The translations under genes and the position numbers were made by a program. The notes beneath the pieces were generated by a model. It made no database searches and had not been told where the DNA came from. It worked only from the letters and a program-made list of their open reading frames with translations. DNA of 64,000 nucleotides from Pseudoalteromonas piscicida. Its GTDB lineage: Bacteria > Pseudomonadota > Gammaproteobacteria > Enterobacterales > Alteromonadaceae. The stretch spans positions 665,501 through 729,500 of the forward strand of contig NZ_CP021646.1 of the NCBI RefSeq assembly GCF_002208135.1, in the 5' to 3' direction. Positions 8,725-16,750 of the stretch are shown here, piece by piece (position 1 is the stretch's first letter; every line of letters begins with the position of its first letter).

Positions 8725-9267
8725 TTAACTTATAAGTTTATGATAATAAACGACTTCCATATCACCTAAAATATCTTTGTGAAGCCCTTTTTTCACATAA
8801 CTCATCCCAAGCTTTTTCATAATATTGATAGAGCCAAGGTTCTCTTCTTCAGCGATAGCGCTAAAGTGCGTCAAGATAGGATTTGCTGCTACTAGGTCTG
8901 GCATAAGGTGTTTTGCCGCTTCTGTCGCAAACCCTTTACCCCAAGACGCTCGCTTAAAGCGCCAACCGAGCTCTAAATCTTGATCGTTTCTTTGTTCTGA
9001 AAAGAAGTTAGCAGGGCGAACCAAAATCCAACCAATAAACGCCTTATTTGGCAGTTCAAAGCAACCCCAAAGCCCCCAACCTCTGTTCTCATCCGTAAAC
9101 TCAGTTAAACGCGGAATATATACAGCTTTTACTTCCTCAAGTGAGTTAGGCCGACCACCTGTGATGTATTTCATTACTTCAGGGTCGCTATCCAGATCGG
9201 CGAGCAGTGGTGCATCTTGTGGAGTGAGTAGGCGATAACTCAGTCTTGCAGAGTCCTTTACTTGCAT
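8725..9267 (-). CDS. GNAT-family N-acetyltransferase (RimJ/RimL-like)
   Basis: Acetyl-CoA-dependent N-acyltransferase of 180 aa. It starts YRLLTPQDAPLLADLDSDPEVMKYI, the usual RimJ/RimL-type opening, and has the central acetyl-CoA loop region (LGWRFKRASWGKGFATEA) and the late ENLGSINIMKKLGM segment typical of the group. The acetylated substrate (a ribosomal protein, another protein or a small molecule) cannot be told. GGGG precedes the ATG at 9267. It is divergent from the TapT gene, with 127 bp between the starts. Confidence 0.82.
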   Translation of the reverse strand: MQVKDSARLSYRLLTPQDAPLLADLDSDPEVMKYITGGRPNSLEEVKAVYIPRLTEFTDENRGWGLWGCFELPNKAFIGWILVRPANFFSEQRNDQDLELGWRFKRASWGKGFATEAAKHLMPDLVAANPILTHFSAIAEEENLGSINIMKKLGMSYVKKGLHKDILGDMEVVYYHKLIS

Positions 9268-9394
9268 TTTGTATACCCCAAATGAAAGCCAATAATACTC
9301 TAGAGTACAAAAGCTTATGTCGTGAGTAAAGATGTTGCTTAAGTTTGCGTAGACGCCAGCCGAGCGCTTTACTAAAATACGGCGGCATTTTTAG

Positions 9395-10072
9395 ATGGGG
9401 AATAGAGTGAATAATTCAGTACTAGCGCTTAGACAGCGTCAAATCGCTGCGGCTCAACGCGAATATAAGGCAAGAGGGTCAAAGCTTGCGCGTTGTGAAT
9501 GCTGCTTACTAGCCACGACTCTATGTATTTGCGATAAAGTCGAAGTGGCCGAAGCAGACTGTGCAGTGTGTTTGCTTATGTATCATAATGAAAGCTTTAA
9601 GCCCTCTAACACCGGACGCTTAATTGCTGATGTGATCCCTGATAACTACGCCTTTCGTTGGGACAGAACTGAGCCTGACGCTGCGTTATTAGCGCTTCTT
9701 TCGGACGAGCAATATGCACCAATAGTCGTTTTCCCCGAGCAAGGCGTGGAGCTTGAACGGGTAATTACCAAGGTGACTCGCACTGAGAATAAAACACCAC
9801 TGTTTATCTTTTTGGATGGCACATGGCGTGAAGCTAAAAAAATGTTCAGAAAGAGCCCCTATCTCGATAATTTACCCGTGTTATCCATCGCCCCTGAAAA
9901 GCTCTCGGATTACAAGCTTCGAGTCGCGCCGCATGAACATCAGCTTGGTACAGCAGAAGTTGCGTGTGTATTGTTTGCCGAATGCGGCGAGCAGGATGCG
10001 GCAGATAAATTAACCGAGCATTTTATCGATTTCAGAGATGCATACTTAAAAGGGAAGCGCAGCAAACTGTAG
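9395..10072 (+). CDS. tapT: DTW-domain tRNA-uridine aminocarboxypropyltransferase
   Basis: TapT/YfiP-type enzyme of 225 aa. It transfers the 3-amino-3-carboxypropyl group of S-adenosylmethionine to U47 of tRNAs (acp3U). The family signature is present as LDGTWREAKKM in the second half, and an N-terminal cluster CECC...CIC (near 34-50) matches the cysteine-rich start of the family. The ATG at 9395 has no clear Shine-Dalgarno. The in-frame GTG at 9407, six bases after GGGG, is a real alternative and would remove four residues. Monocistronic, followed directly by the REP array. Confidence 0.85.
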   Translation: MGNRVNNSVLALRQRQIAAAQREYKARGSKLARCECCLLATTLCICDKVEVAEADCAVCLLMYHNESFKPSNTGRLIADVIPDNYAFRWDRTEPDAALLALLSDEQYAPIVVFPEQGVELERVITKVTRTENKTPLFIFLDGTWREAKKMFRKSPYLDNLPVLSIAPEKLSDYKLRVAPHEHQLGTAEVACVLFAECGEQDAADKLTEHFIDFRDAYLKGKRSKL

Positions 10073-10083
10073 GCTGAGCCCTA

Positions 10084-10430
10084 ACCGTAGGTCGAGGTTT
10101 ACCTCGACAAAAAGCTGCATTATTTACGCAGTACAGCGAGCAAGATGATGGTGGTCAAAATTTATTTCGACAAAAAGCTGAATTGTTTACGCAGTAAAGC
10201 AAGCAAGATGTTGGTAGGTCGAGATTTATCTTGACAAAAAACAGTATTGTTTACGCTGTATGGCAAGCAAGATGCCGGTAGGTCGAGGTTTACCTCGACA
10301 AAAAGCTGCATTGTTTACGCGGTACAGCGAGCAAGATGACGGTAGGACGAGATTTATCTCGACAAGAAGCTGAATTGTTTACGCGGTACAGTGAGCAAGA
10401 TGACGGTAGGACGAAATTTATTTCGACACC
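10084..10430. repeat. Array of six REP-like hairpins in direct tandem, period about 64 bp
   Basis: Six hairpins of 7-bp stem and TTTA loop lie at 10091-10108, 10154-10171, 10218-10235, 10282-10299, 10346-10363 and 10410-10427, all in one orientation. Five of them are preceded by the tetranucleotide GTAG. The spacer between hairpins is itself repeated (AAAAGCTGAATTGTTTACGC then GCAAGATG). Inner stem pairs change together (GG/CC, GA/TC, AA/TT), so base pairing is being kept. A GTAG head before a short palindrome is typical of REP elements mobilised by RAYT transposases. No RAYT gene is in the window. Confidence 0.85.
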
Positions 10431-10477
10431 ACAAACATCTCGATAACACAAACGCAATATCACGCGATAGATAGGAA

Positions 10478-11111
10478 CAAAATAAGAAGCGCGCGACCCA
10501 TTGCTGAGTCGCGCTTACGGAATCTTCTAAATGCATCCTGCAAAGTTGAGTAGTTCAACGTCCTGAATTTTTCCTCTTCCATGGCATCGCTTGGTGTTCT
10601 CGTTTTGCGAATAAAGGCATCTTGCCCTGTGTCCATCTTCCTTTTACACGTCCGCTGTCTTATCCATTGCCATCCACTTGCTAAGAACATACCCTTTGTT
10701 CTAATTGTCCCTGTTTGCTACTTTCCAAAATAGCAGTGCCAATCATCACGTTGTTTTACTTTGGCACTTGGTAGCCTGAACGTGTTGCTTCAAGCTAGGT
10801 GTTGCGCTATTAATCGCAACAATTGGCATCTCCTAAGCCACATTTTACCAGTACATCCGATGTACCTTCCTTCCTCATCCTTAACCACCTGCATATCCAA
10901 TGCAGTAACGTTATCCTTTAACGTTTAGCTTCTCCCCTGAAGCAATCCTCAGATTCACCATGAACCTTTAGTCCCTATCCTTTAAAGCAATCACACCATG
11001 TGACATACAATCTCGCTCTCTTTTCCCTATATTCCTTTAAGTGGGTGCTTATCCATTCGCAAATCCTACCCTGAGCGTTTCCCGTGAATCCTTTGCCTCT
11101 CTTCCTGAGAT
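10478..11111 (-). ncRNA. csrB: CsrB-like regulatory RNA (CsrA-sequestering)
   Basis: No credible protein is encoded here, but on the minus strand GGA occurs 29 times in about 630 nt, roughly three times chance. Several copies sit in the loops of perfect small hairpins: 10889-10905 (loop TGGAT), 10907-10925 (loop AAGGA), 10928-10943 (loop AGGGGA), 10851-10865 and 10532-10542. This is the hallmark of CsrB/RsmZ RNAs, which titrate the translational regulator CsrA. The 3' end is set by a terminator hairpin at 10491-10514, and the 5' end by a TATACT box at 11119-11124, giving a start near 11111. At about 630 nt it is longer than E. coli CsrB. A GGA-free stretch (about 10741-10830) contains an 8-bp long-range stem. 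Confidence 0.8.
10480..10514 (-). terminator. Terminator of the CsrB-like RNA
   Basis: On the minus strand GCGCGAC and GTCGCGC (10508-10514 and 10491-10497) form a 7-bp stem, followed by the T-rich stretch CTTCTTATTTTG. Confidence 0.65.
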
Positions 11112-11118
11112 GTTGTTA

Positions 11119-11124
11119 AGTATA
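11119..11124 (-). promoter_or_regulatory. Putative -10 box of the CsrB-like RNA
   Basis: TATACT on the minus strand, with transcription starting about 7 bp further on. There is no recognisable -35 at 17 bp, as expected for a promoter that depends on an activator. Confidence 0.45.
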
Positions 11125-11269
11125 AGCGGGCTAAAAAAAATGAGGAGCAGTGAAACTCAATCTTTTTTGAGTCTTTTCTTAGTAATAATTAATAACTTTA
11201 TATTTATTAATTGGTTATCATATTTTTGAGTGTTATTTCAGCACATCTTTACTCAATTTCTGGCAGCTA

Positions 11270-11287
11270 AGTGAGATATGTCTCACA
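11270..11287 (-). promoter_or_regulatory. GacA/UvrY/VarA-type upstream binding site
   Basis: On the minus strand TGTGAGACATATCTCACT is an 18-bp palindrome of the form TGTGAG-N6-CTCAC. It closely resembles the UvrY/GacA boxes (TGTAAG-N6-CTTACA) that lie 150-200 bp upstream of csrB/rsm RNA starts. Here it sits about 160 bp upstream of the proposed start. Confidence 0.65.
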
Positions 11288-11381
11288 GTTAATTCTCCCG
11301 TTTTCTACAACGCTAATTTTATCTTGAGCGTAGTTGCAAAGATTCAGGGTGTAAAACAGCACAATTACAGGTAGAATTAGT

Positions 11382-11396
11382 TGATAATAATTATTG
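11382..11396. promoter_or_regulatory. Fur box upstream of the ferric iron operon
   Basis: TGATAATAATTATTG matches the 7-1-7 Fur consensus (TGATAAT-N-ATTATCA) at 12 of 14 informative positions and lies 20 bp before the start of the iron-binding protein gene. It predicts repression of the operon when iron is plentiful. Confidence 0.75.
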
Positions 11397-11415
11397 TTTA
11401 CCAAATGGAGTCTTT

Positions 11416-12420
11416 ATGAAAAAAGCACTTGTTACTTTACTGGCAACGCTTACTTGCCTACCAGCAATGGCTGCAGAGGAAGTTAATATCTACTCGTTTA
11501 GACAACCTTTTCTGATCCAACCTATTTTGGATGACTTCACCAAGCAAACCGGTATCAAGACCAATGTGGTTTTTGCAAAAAAAGGCTTAATTGAGCGTGT
11601 CAAGCGTGAAGGCAAGCATAGCCGTGCCGACCTTGTACTCACTTCAAACTTCAGTGCGTTAATTCAACTTGAAGACGAAAACCTTACACAGGCAATTAAC
11701 AGCGAAACCGTCACCAACAATATCCCAGCGAGCTTCAGAGATCCTGAAGGTCAGTGGATTGCGCTGACTAAGCGCGTGCGCAACGTGTACTCTGCAAAAG
11801 ACCGCGTAGGTAAATTAGATGCGCTTACCTATGAAGCGCTAGCGGATGAACAATATCGCGGGAAAATTTGTACGCGCTCAGGTAAGCATCCCTATAACCT
11901 TGGTCTAGTGGCGTCTATGATTGCACACCATGGTGAAGCAAAAACCAAAGAATGGCTTGAAGGCGTGAAGAAAAACTTAGCTCGTAAGCCTCAGGGTAAC
12001 GACCGTGCACAAGTAAAAGCAGTAAAAGAAGGGCTGTGTGACTTGGCCATCGGAAACAGCTATTACTTCGGTAAGATGATGGAAGATGAGAAGCAAAAAG
12101 CGTGGGCTGAAGCGGTATATATCAACTTCCCAAATCAACAAAATCGTGGTTCACATATCAACGTTTCTGGTGTTGTCTTAACCAAGCACGCTAAAAATAC
12201 TGAAAATGCCTTGAAACTCATTGAGTTTATGACCGACAATAAGGCGCAAAATATGTATGCGTCGATGAATATGGAATACCCGGTTAAACCTGGCGTCGAG
12301 TTATCGAAACTTGTGGCATCTTGGGGTGAGTTTAAGGAAGACAGCCTACCATTGTCAGAGATCAGTAAATACCGTCCGTTAGCACTTAAGCTAATCGATG
12401 AGGTAAAGTTTGACCTTTAA
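11416..12420 (+). CDS. fbpA: Ferric iron ABC transporter, periplasmic iron-binding protein
   Basis: Periplasmic substrate-binding protein of 334 aa (FbpA/FutA/AfuA family). It delivers Fe(III) to the permease encoded next to it. A classical signal peptide with Ala-X-Ala cleavage (CLPAMAAEE) is followed by the family opening VNIYSFRQPFLIQPILDDF. The C-terminal half carries SYYFGKM, the adjacent tyrosines that bind Fe(III), and a STGLLIE-like block replaced here by GSHINVSGVVLTKHAKN. GGAG lies 5 bp before the ATG. First gene of the operon, directly behind a Fur box; its stop overlaps the permease start (TAATG). Confidence 0.93.
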   Translation: MKKALVTLLATLTCLPAMAAEEVNIYSFRQPFLIQPILDDFTKQTGIKTNVVFAKKGLIERVKREGKHSRADLVLTSNFSALIQLEDENLTQAINSETVTNNIPASFRDPEGQWIALTKRVRNVYSAKDRVGKLDALTYEALADEQYRGKICTRSGKHPYNLGLVASMIAHHGEAKTKEWLEGVKKNLARKPQGNDRAQVKAVKEGLCDLAIGNSYYFGKMMEDEKQKAWAEAVYINFPNQQNRGSHINVSGVVLTKHAKNTENALKLIEFMTDNKAQNMYASMNMEYPVKPGVELSKLVASWGEFKEDSLPLSEISKYRPLALKLIDEVKFDL

Positions 12421-14051
12421 TGCAATTATCATTTTCACTGTCTAAATGGCAGAGTTTTGCGTGGCTGATAGGGCTTAGTCTATCAGTCCCGCTGATGTTC
12501 TTAATCTTTGAGTCGCTACAACCTGACTCCGAAGTCTTTGCTCATCTTTGGGACACCGTTTTGTGGGATTATGTCCGCAATACGGTTTTGCTTATTGTTG
12601 GTGTATGCATCCTTTGCGCTTTGATAGCGTTACCCCTTGGCTGGCTAACCGCGTATTGTGAGTTTCCTGGTCGGCGCTTTTTCGAATGGTCGCTGATGCT
12701 ACCGCTCGCGATGCCAACTTATTTGATTGCTTACGTTTATACCGATTTGCTGGATTACGCAGGGCCTGTGCAAATCGCGATGCGAGAGTGGTTTGGTTGG
12801 CAATCTCCAAACGATTATTGGTTCTTTGATATTCGCACTTTGTCTGGTGCAATCGTGATGATTGCGCTAGTGCTATATCCTTATTTATTTTTGATTTTTA
12901 GAACAGCACTAAGAGAGCAGTCGTTTAAGCTGGTGCAAGCCAGCCAACTTATGGGCAAGTCGCCTTCACAGAGCTTTTTTAAGGTGAGTTTACCTTTGTC
13001 TCGAGGCGCGATTGCGGCGGGGCTTGCTCTGATCGCTATGGAAAGTATGGCGGACTTTGCAACCGTACATTACTTTGCCGTAAGCACGCTAACCACCGCC
13101 GTTTATGATACTTGGCTAGGTTATTATTCACTTACCGCGGCGGCTAAAATTTCAGGTATTATGCTACTGTTTTTATTTTTGGTCATAACGCTGGAGCGAG
13201 TGAGTCGTCCAACTCAAGTTGTGCACGAGCGCCAATCGAGTGTCAACAGTACCACGCTTTATCACCTTAAAGGCGTGCAGGCTTGGCTAGCCAGCGCATT
13301 TTGCTGGTTTATTCTTATTGCTGCTTTTATCGTGCCTACATGGGTGCTTGCCGATTACGCCATCGACTATTTTGAACAAGCTTGGAATGACGACTTTTTC
13401 TTGTATGCGTGGCAAAGTTTAAAAATAGCGTTTTGGGTGAGTGTGGTATTAATTATCATGAGCATGCTGGTGGTGTTTAACCAGCGAGTTAGCAGTGGTA
13501 AACGCGCCACGCTACCGGGCAAGCTTGCAAGTACCGGATATGCGCTACCGGGCACTGTGCTGGCAATTGCAGTACTTATTCCACTCACTTTATTAGACGA
13601 CAAGCTAAATACTTGGCTTGAAGGTACTTCATTTGAGCCTGGCTTGCTGTTCAGTGGGACGATTTTTGCACTGGTTTTCGCTTACGTTGTACGATTTTAT
13701 GCGATCGCGCAAGGCGCGGTCGAATCAAGTTATCAGCGGATCAGTCCAAGTCTGGATATGGCAAGCTTTTCGTTGGGTCGCAATCGTTTCAAAACCATGT
13801 TATCAATACATCTGCCATTGCTGCGTCGCGGTATTTTAACCGCAGCACTGTTGGTTTTTATTGAATGTATGAAAGAACTTCCAGCGGCATTGTTATTACG
13901 ACCCTTTAATTATGAAACACTGGCAACACACGTTTTCCAATATGTGAGTGATGAGCAGCTGGAGCTGGCCTCTGTCTCTGCGCTATTTATTGTGTTGGTT
14001 GGTTTAATTCCGCTTTATGTTGTAAACCGTTCTATGGAGCAGCGAAGTTAA
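12420..14051 (+). CDS. fbpB: Ferric iron ABC transporter, fused double permease
   Basis: Inner-membrane permease of 543 aa made of two homologous BPD-transporter halves (about 60-260 and 340-530), each with about six TM helices. The two halves carry EAA-loop-like motifs (QLMGKSPSQSFFKVSLPLSRGAI and SLGRNRFKTMLSIHLPLLRRGI), which dock the ATPase. This fusion is normal for FbpB/SfuB, so the protein replaces a permease heterodimer. The ATG overlaps the stop of the binding-protein gene, and its own stop overlaps the ATPase start, both as TAATG, indicating translational coupling. Confidence 0.93.
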   Translation: MQLSFSLSKWQSFAWLIGLSLSVPLMFLIFESLQPDSEVFAHLWDTVLWDYVRNTVLLIVGVCILCALIALPLGWLTAYCEFPGRRFFEWSLMLPLAMPTYLIAYVYTDLLDYAGPVQIAMREWFGWQSPNDYWFFDIRTLSGAIVMIALVLYPYLFLIFRTALREQSFKLVQASQLMGKSPSQSFFKVSLPLSRGAIAAGLALIAMESMADFATVHYFAVSTLTTAVYDTWLGYYSLTAAAKISGIMLLFLFLVITLERVSRPTQVVHERQSSVNSTTLYHLKGVQAWLASAFCWFILIAAFIVPTWVLADYAIDYFEQAWNDDFFLYAWQSLKIAFWVSVVLIIMSMLVVFNQRVSSGKRATLPGKLASTGYALPGTVLAIAVLIPLTLLDDKLNTWLEGTSFEPGLLFSGTIFALVFAYVVRFYAIAQGAVESSYQRISPSLDMASFSLGRNRFKTMLSIHLPLLRRGILTAALLVFIECMKELPAALLLRPFNYETLATHVFQYVSDEQLELASVSALFIVLVGLIPLYVVNRSMEQRS

Positions 14052-15082
14052 TGCATAGTTTAGTGCTTGAAAATCTCTCTTATCGCTATGACGGTGAAGC
14101 CGTTGTGGATAGCCTAAATCTGACTGTAGAACAAAACGAGATTGTTTGTTTGCTTGGCGCCAGTGGCTGCGGTAAAACTACCACGCTAAAGGCGATAGCG
14201 GGCTTGATTGAACCATTTCAAGGCTCGGTGAGTATTTTAGGCAAAGCCATGAATGGTAACGGCACTTTCGTACCTCCACAAAAACGCAATATCGGCATGA
14301 TGTTTCAAGACTATGCACTATTTCCACATCTTACTGTGGCGCAAAATGTCGCGTTTGGTTTAACTTCAAAAAGCAAGCGTGAACGTCAAGACCGAGTGGC
14401 TGAAATGCTCCATTTGGTGCAGCTGCAAGACTATAGCGACCGCTTTCCACACGAGCTGTCAGGTGGTCAGCAACAACGCGTCGCAATTGCGCGAGCACTG
14501 GCGTACAAGCCAAATCTGTTGCTGCTTGATGAGCCGTTTTCAAATATAGATGCCCAAGTGCGGTTTCAGTTAATTAACGATATTCGCCGTATAATCAAAG
14601 ATCAGCAAGTTTCCGCGATTTTTGTTAGTCACTCGAAAGAAGAAGCCTTTGCTTTTGCTGATCGGTTGGCAATTATGGATAAAGGGAAAATCGCGCAAGT
14701 GGGCGAGCCTAAGACTCTGTTCCAACGACCAAAGAGCAAAATGGTTGCTGAATTCTTGGGTCAGGGAATTTATATTCCTGCACAGCGAGTGAATGGCGCT
14801 TCGGTAGAAACCCAATTTGGTGCTGTAAAGTCTCTCGTTGAACTCGGTAATATCGACGCGAAGGGCGAAATGTATGTGAGGCCACAGCACATTACGTTAG
14901 AAAATGCCGAGCTGGGCAGCGTTAAAGTACTCAATCAGCGCTTTATGGGAACGGAGTACATTTATCGTGTTGCATTTGAGGGACAAGAGCTCGAAGTCCC
15001 GCATCCGGCTCATGAACCGCTCGACTTAAATCAACCAATCTCTTTAAAAATTAAGGCACATGCTGTAAATTTCTTTTCTTAA
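14051..15082 (+). CDS. fbpC: Ferric iron ABC transporter, ATP-binding subunit
   Basis: ATPase of 343 aa that energises the ferric iron importer. Walker A is GASGCGKTT (about 37-45), the signature motif is LSGGQQQRVAIARAL, and Walker B is LLLLDEPFSNID, with the switch His in FVSHSKEEA. A C-terminal regulatory domain (about 240-343) contains a TOBE-like segment, as in FbpC/PotA-type subunits. It starts on the stop of the permease gene. The DyP-family gene follows after 30 bp with its own GGGAG ribosome site and no terminator between, so it is probably in the same transcript. Confidence 0.93.
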   Translation: MHSLVLENLSYRYDGEAVVDSLNLTVEQNEIVCLLGASGCGKTTTLKAIAGLIEPFQGSVSILGKAMNGNGTFVPPQKRNIGMMFQDYALFPHLTVAQNVAFGLTSKSKRERQDRVAEMLHLVQLQDYSDRFPHELSGGQQQRVAIARALAYKPNLLLLDEPFSNIDAQVRFQLINDIRRIIKDQQVSAIFVSHSKEEAFAFADRLAIMDKGKIAQVGEPKTLFQRPKSKMVAEFLGQGIYIPAQRVNGASVETQFGAVKSLVELGNIDAKGEMYVRPQHITLENAELGSVKVLNQRFMGTEYIYRVAFEGQELEVPHPAHEPLDLNQPISLKIKAHAVNFFS

Positions 15083-15112
15083 TAGCAAATGAATATAAGC
15101 AGGGAGTAGAGC

Positions 15113-16027
15113 ATGGCGCTTGCCCAATCAGGTGTGTGTGCTGAAGCCAATTTGCACGGCTTACACTTGTTCTTCAATGTGCTTGAAGGACAAGACGAGG
15201 CGCTAAGAGCGGCGCTCGCCAATAGTGGACGCTTGCAAGAGGAGTTGGAGGACAGATTTTCTGAGTCTATGTTATCGAGCTTTGTCGCGGTTGGTGCCCA
15301 ATACTGGCCGCACATCTATCCTGAGTTTATTCCTAAAGAGTTAAAAAGCTTTCCACATATTGTTGAGGCTGAGCACACCGTGCATACCCAGCCTTTTGAC
15401 TTGCTTTACGTGATCCGCTCCGACCGAGAAGACGTTAATCATATCTTTGCTCAAAGTGTGCTGCATATGCTAAACGGCCTAGTCGAAATGGTGGCACATG
15501 TGCGCGCCTTTCGTTTCTTAGATGGTCGTGATTTTAATGGCTTTATTTATGGCGCCGACACACCTAGAGGGCGTAGTAAACGTGAAGTTGCTCTCGTGCA
15601 CAACCCAAATGCAGCCGACCACCTTGGTAGTTATATTCATGTACAGCGGGTCAAGTTTGATTTACTGCGCTGGCAAGAGTTGCCGCTTGCTGAGCAAGAG
15701 CAATTGATGGGGCGTACACGTCTAGATAATGACCTAATTGAAGATTGCGAACCGTGTAACCACGCGGCATTAACCGAGTTGAAAGACGCAAACGGTAATG
15801 CGCTACTGCTTAATCAAAGCATGCCATTTGGTGACGTGTTTGAACAAGGAAGCTTGTCGCTAAGTTGCAGCGCCAAGGGCGATGCTTTTGAGCAGGTACT
15901 TAGAAGTCGATTGGGGGAAGGGGATGAATACGACCCCATATTGGATTATTCCAGTGCCGATATGGGCTCCGCGTTTTTTGCACCGTCACTAGAATTCTTG
16001 GCGGTGATGGCAAAAATGCCAGAGTAA
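15113..16027 (+). CDS. DyP-type peroxidase family protein with altered distal haem-pocket residues
   Basis: Protein of 304 aa with the full length and landmarks of class B dye-decolourising peroxidases such as E. coli YfeX. It has the central FRFLDGRDFNGFIYG, the GSYIHVQR block, the MGRTRLDN block and the C-terminal FFAPSLEFL. Compared with YfeX from memory, the haem-ligand His is kept (H217). The catalytic Asp of the VDGTENP motif is Tyr146 (IYGADTP), and the distal Arg, 17 residues after the His, is Asn234 (LNQSMPFG). It may therefore bind haem without normal peroxide chemistry. No signal peptide. Last gene of the Fur-boxed iron operon, suggesting a role in iron or haem handling. Confidence 0.8.
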   Translation: MALAQSGVCAEANLHGLHLFFNVLEGQDEALRAALANSGRLQEELEDRFSESMLSSFVAVGAQYWPHIYPEFIPKELKSFPHIVEAEHTVHTQPFDLLYVIRSDREDVNHIFAQSVLHMLNGLVEMVAHVRAFRFLDGRDFNGFIYGADTPRGRSKREVALVHNPNAADHLGSYIHVQRVKFDLLRWQELPLAEQEQLMGRTRLDNDLIEDCEPCNHAALTELKDANGNALLLNQSMPFGDVFEQGSLSLSCSAKGDAFEQVLRSRLGEGDEYDPILDYSSADMGSAFFAPSLEFLAVMAKMPE

Positions 16028-16037
16028 GTTACGTTTT

Positions 16038-16137
16038 AACCTGAACTCGGGGTAAGAAGTTAGTTAAGCTACTAAAATACCTAAGTTCAAAAGCGTATTA
16101 TCACTCTAGCCAGAAGTTATTATCCCGGGTTCAGGTT
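16038..16137. repeat. 100-bp element with 18-bp terminal inverted repeats
   Basis: The arms at 16038-16055 and 16120-16137 are complementary at 16 of 18 positions, and the other two pair as G-U in RNA. TTTT flanks both ends. A T-run after the right arm would also allow it to end transcription of the iron operon. It could be a MITE-like repeat or a large terminator structure. Confidence 0.5.
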
Positions 16138-16203
16138 TTTTAGCTTTACATCTCCAAAGCCCATCCATGGGCTTTGACTCGCCTCTAAAGCGCTTTTCAA
16201 CCG

Positions 16204-16690
16204 TTACAACATATATGGGTTCTTTGACGCTGAACTGTTACTAACAACTGGTCTTGATTGAATATCCTCAAGCTGTTGCCATACGCCTTTGGCCTTTGCC
16301 ATCGAGATAAACTGCTCGCTGATGTGCTTTGCCTGTGATGCAAGGTCAAATTGTCTCGGCTTAACTTACTTGGCAAGGGCTTTAACTAAGTAAGTTGCAC
16401 TTAACTCGCCTGAAAAGGGGTGTAGCTCGGTTAAATAGCGCGATAAATTTTGCTGGCAAAATGCCGCGATCTTTTCACTTAATTCTTTGCTTAGCTGTTG
16501 GCTAAAACGATGGTCATCTAACTTCGTTGCCATCAGCTCTGCTTGTGTAGCCTGAAACGCCAATTCTGCTAGCTCGGCCTTGCTTTGTTGAGTATTAAAT
16601 AATTGCGCCGCGATTCGACAACTGGCTGGGTAGACGAGTAACTAAAGCTGACGTTTTTGTTTATCGTGATAGTGGCGGAAGTATGTTTGT
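16204..16690 (-). pseudogene. Decayed gene of unknown family with in-frame stops
   Basis: One minus-strand frame reads as plausible protein over about 480 nt but is broken by a TAG near 16645 and a TAA at 16366-16368. The pieces read YFRHYHDKQKRQL, then a helical segment with LVYPASCRIAAQLFNTQQ and YLTELHPFSGEL, then FDLASQAKHISEQFISMA and the end NPYML with a TAA at 16204. The coherent composition across both stops, without a frame change, argues for a degraded gene rather than chance. I do not recognise the family. A perfect 9-bp inverted repeat (16156-16175) lies just beyond its 3' end. Confidence 0.4.
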
Positions 16691-16750
16691 TGGGATTAAA
16701 GTACCGTGGTTAGTGCTAACTAATGAGTTAGCACTAATAAAAATAAGAGA

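Noticed and set aside
10084..10430. CRISPR-like array of regularly spaced repeats
   Set aside because: The spacers are themselves repeated and the hairpin part varies, the reverse of a CRISPR array; no cas genes nearby. It fits tandem REP-type units.
10460..10690. 76-residue minus-strand reading frame in the region after tapT
   Set aside because: It lies inside the CsrB-like RNA, contains many GGA codons by that origin, lacks a ribosome site and ends across the terminator hairpin.
11041..11229. 62-residue plus-strand reading frame upstream of the iron operon
   Set aside because: It starts with a non-ATG codon, overlaps the CsrB-like RNA promoter and shows no protein-like composition.
16156..16175. 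Perfect 9-bp hairpin as a terminator
   Set aside because: Neither side is followed by a T-run; more likely a palindromic remnant at the end of the decayed gene.
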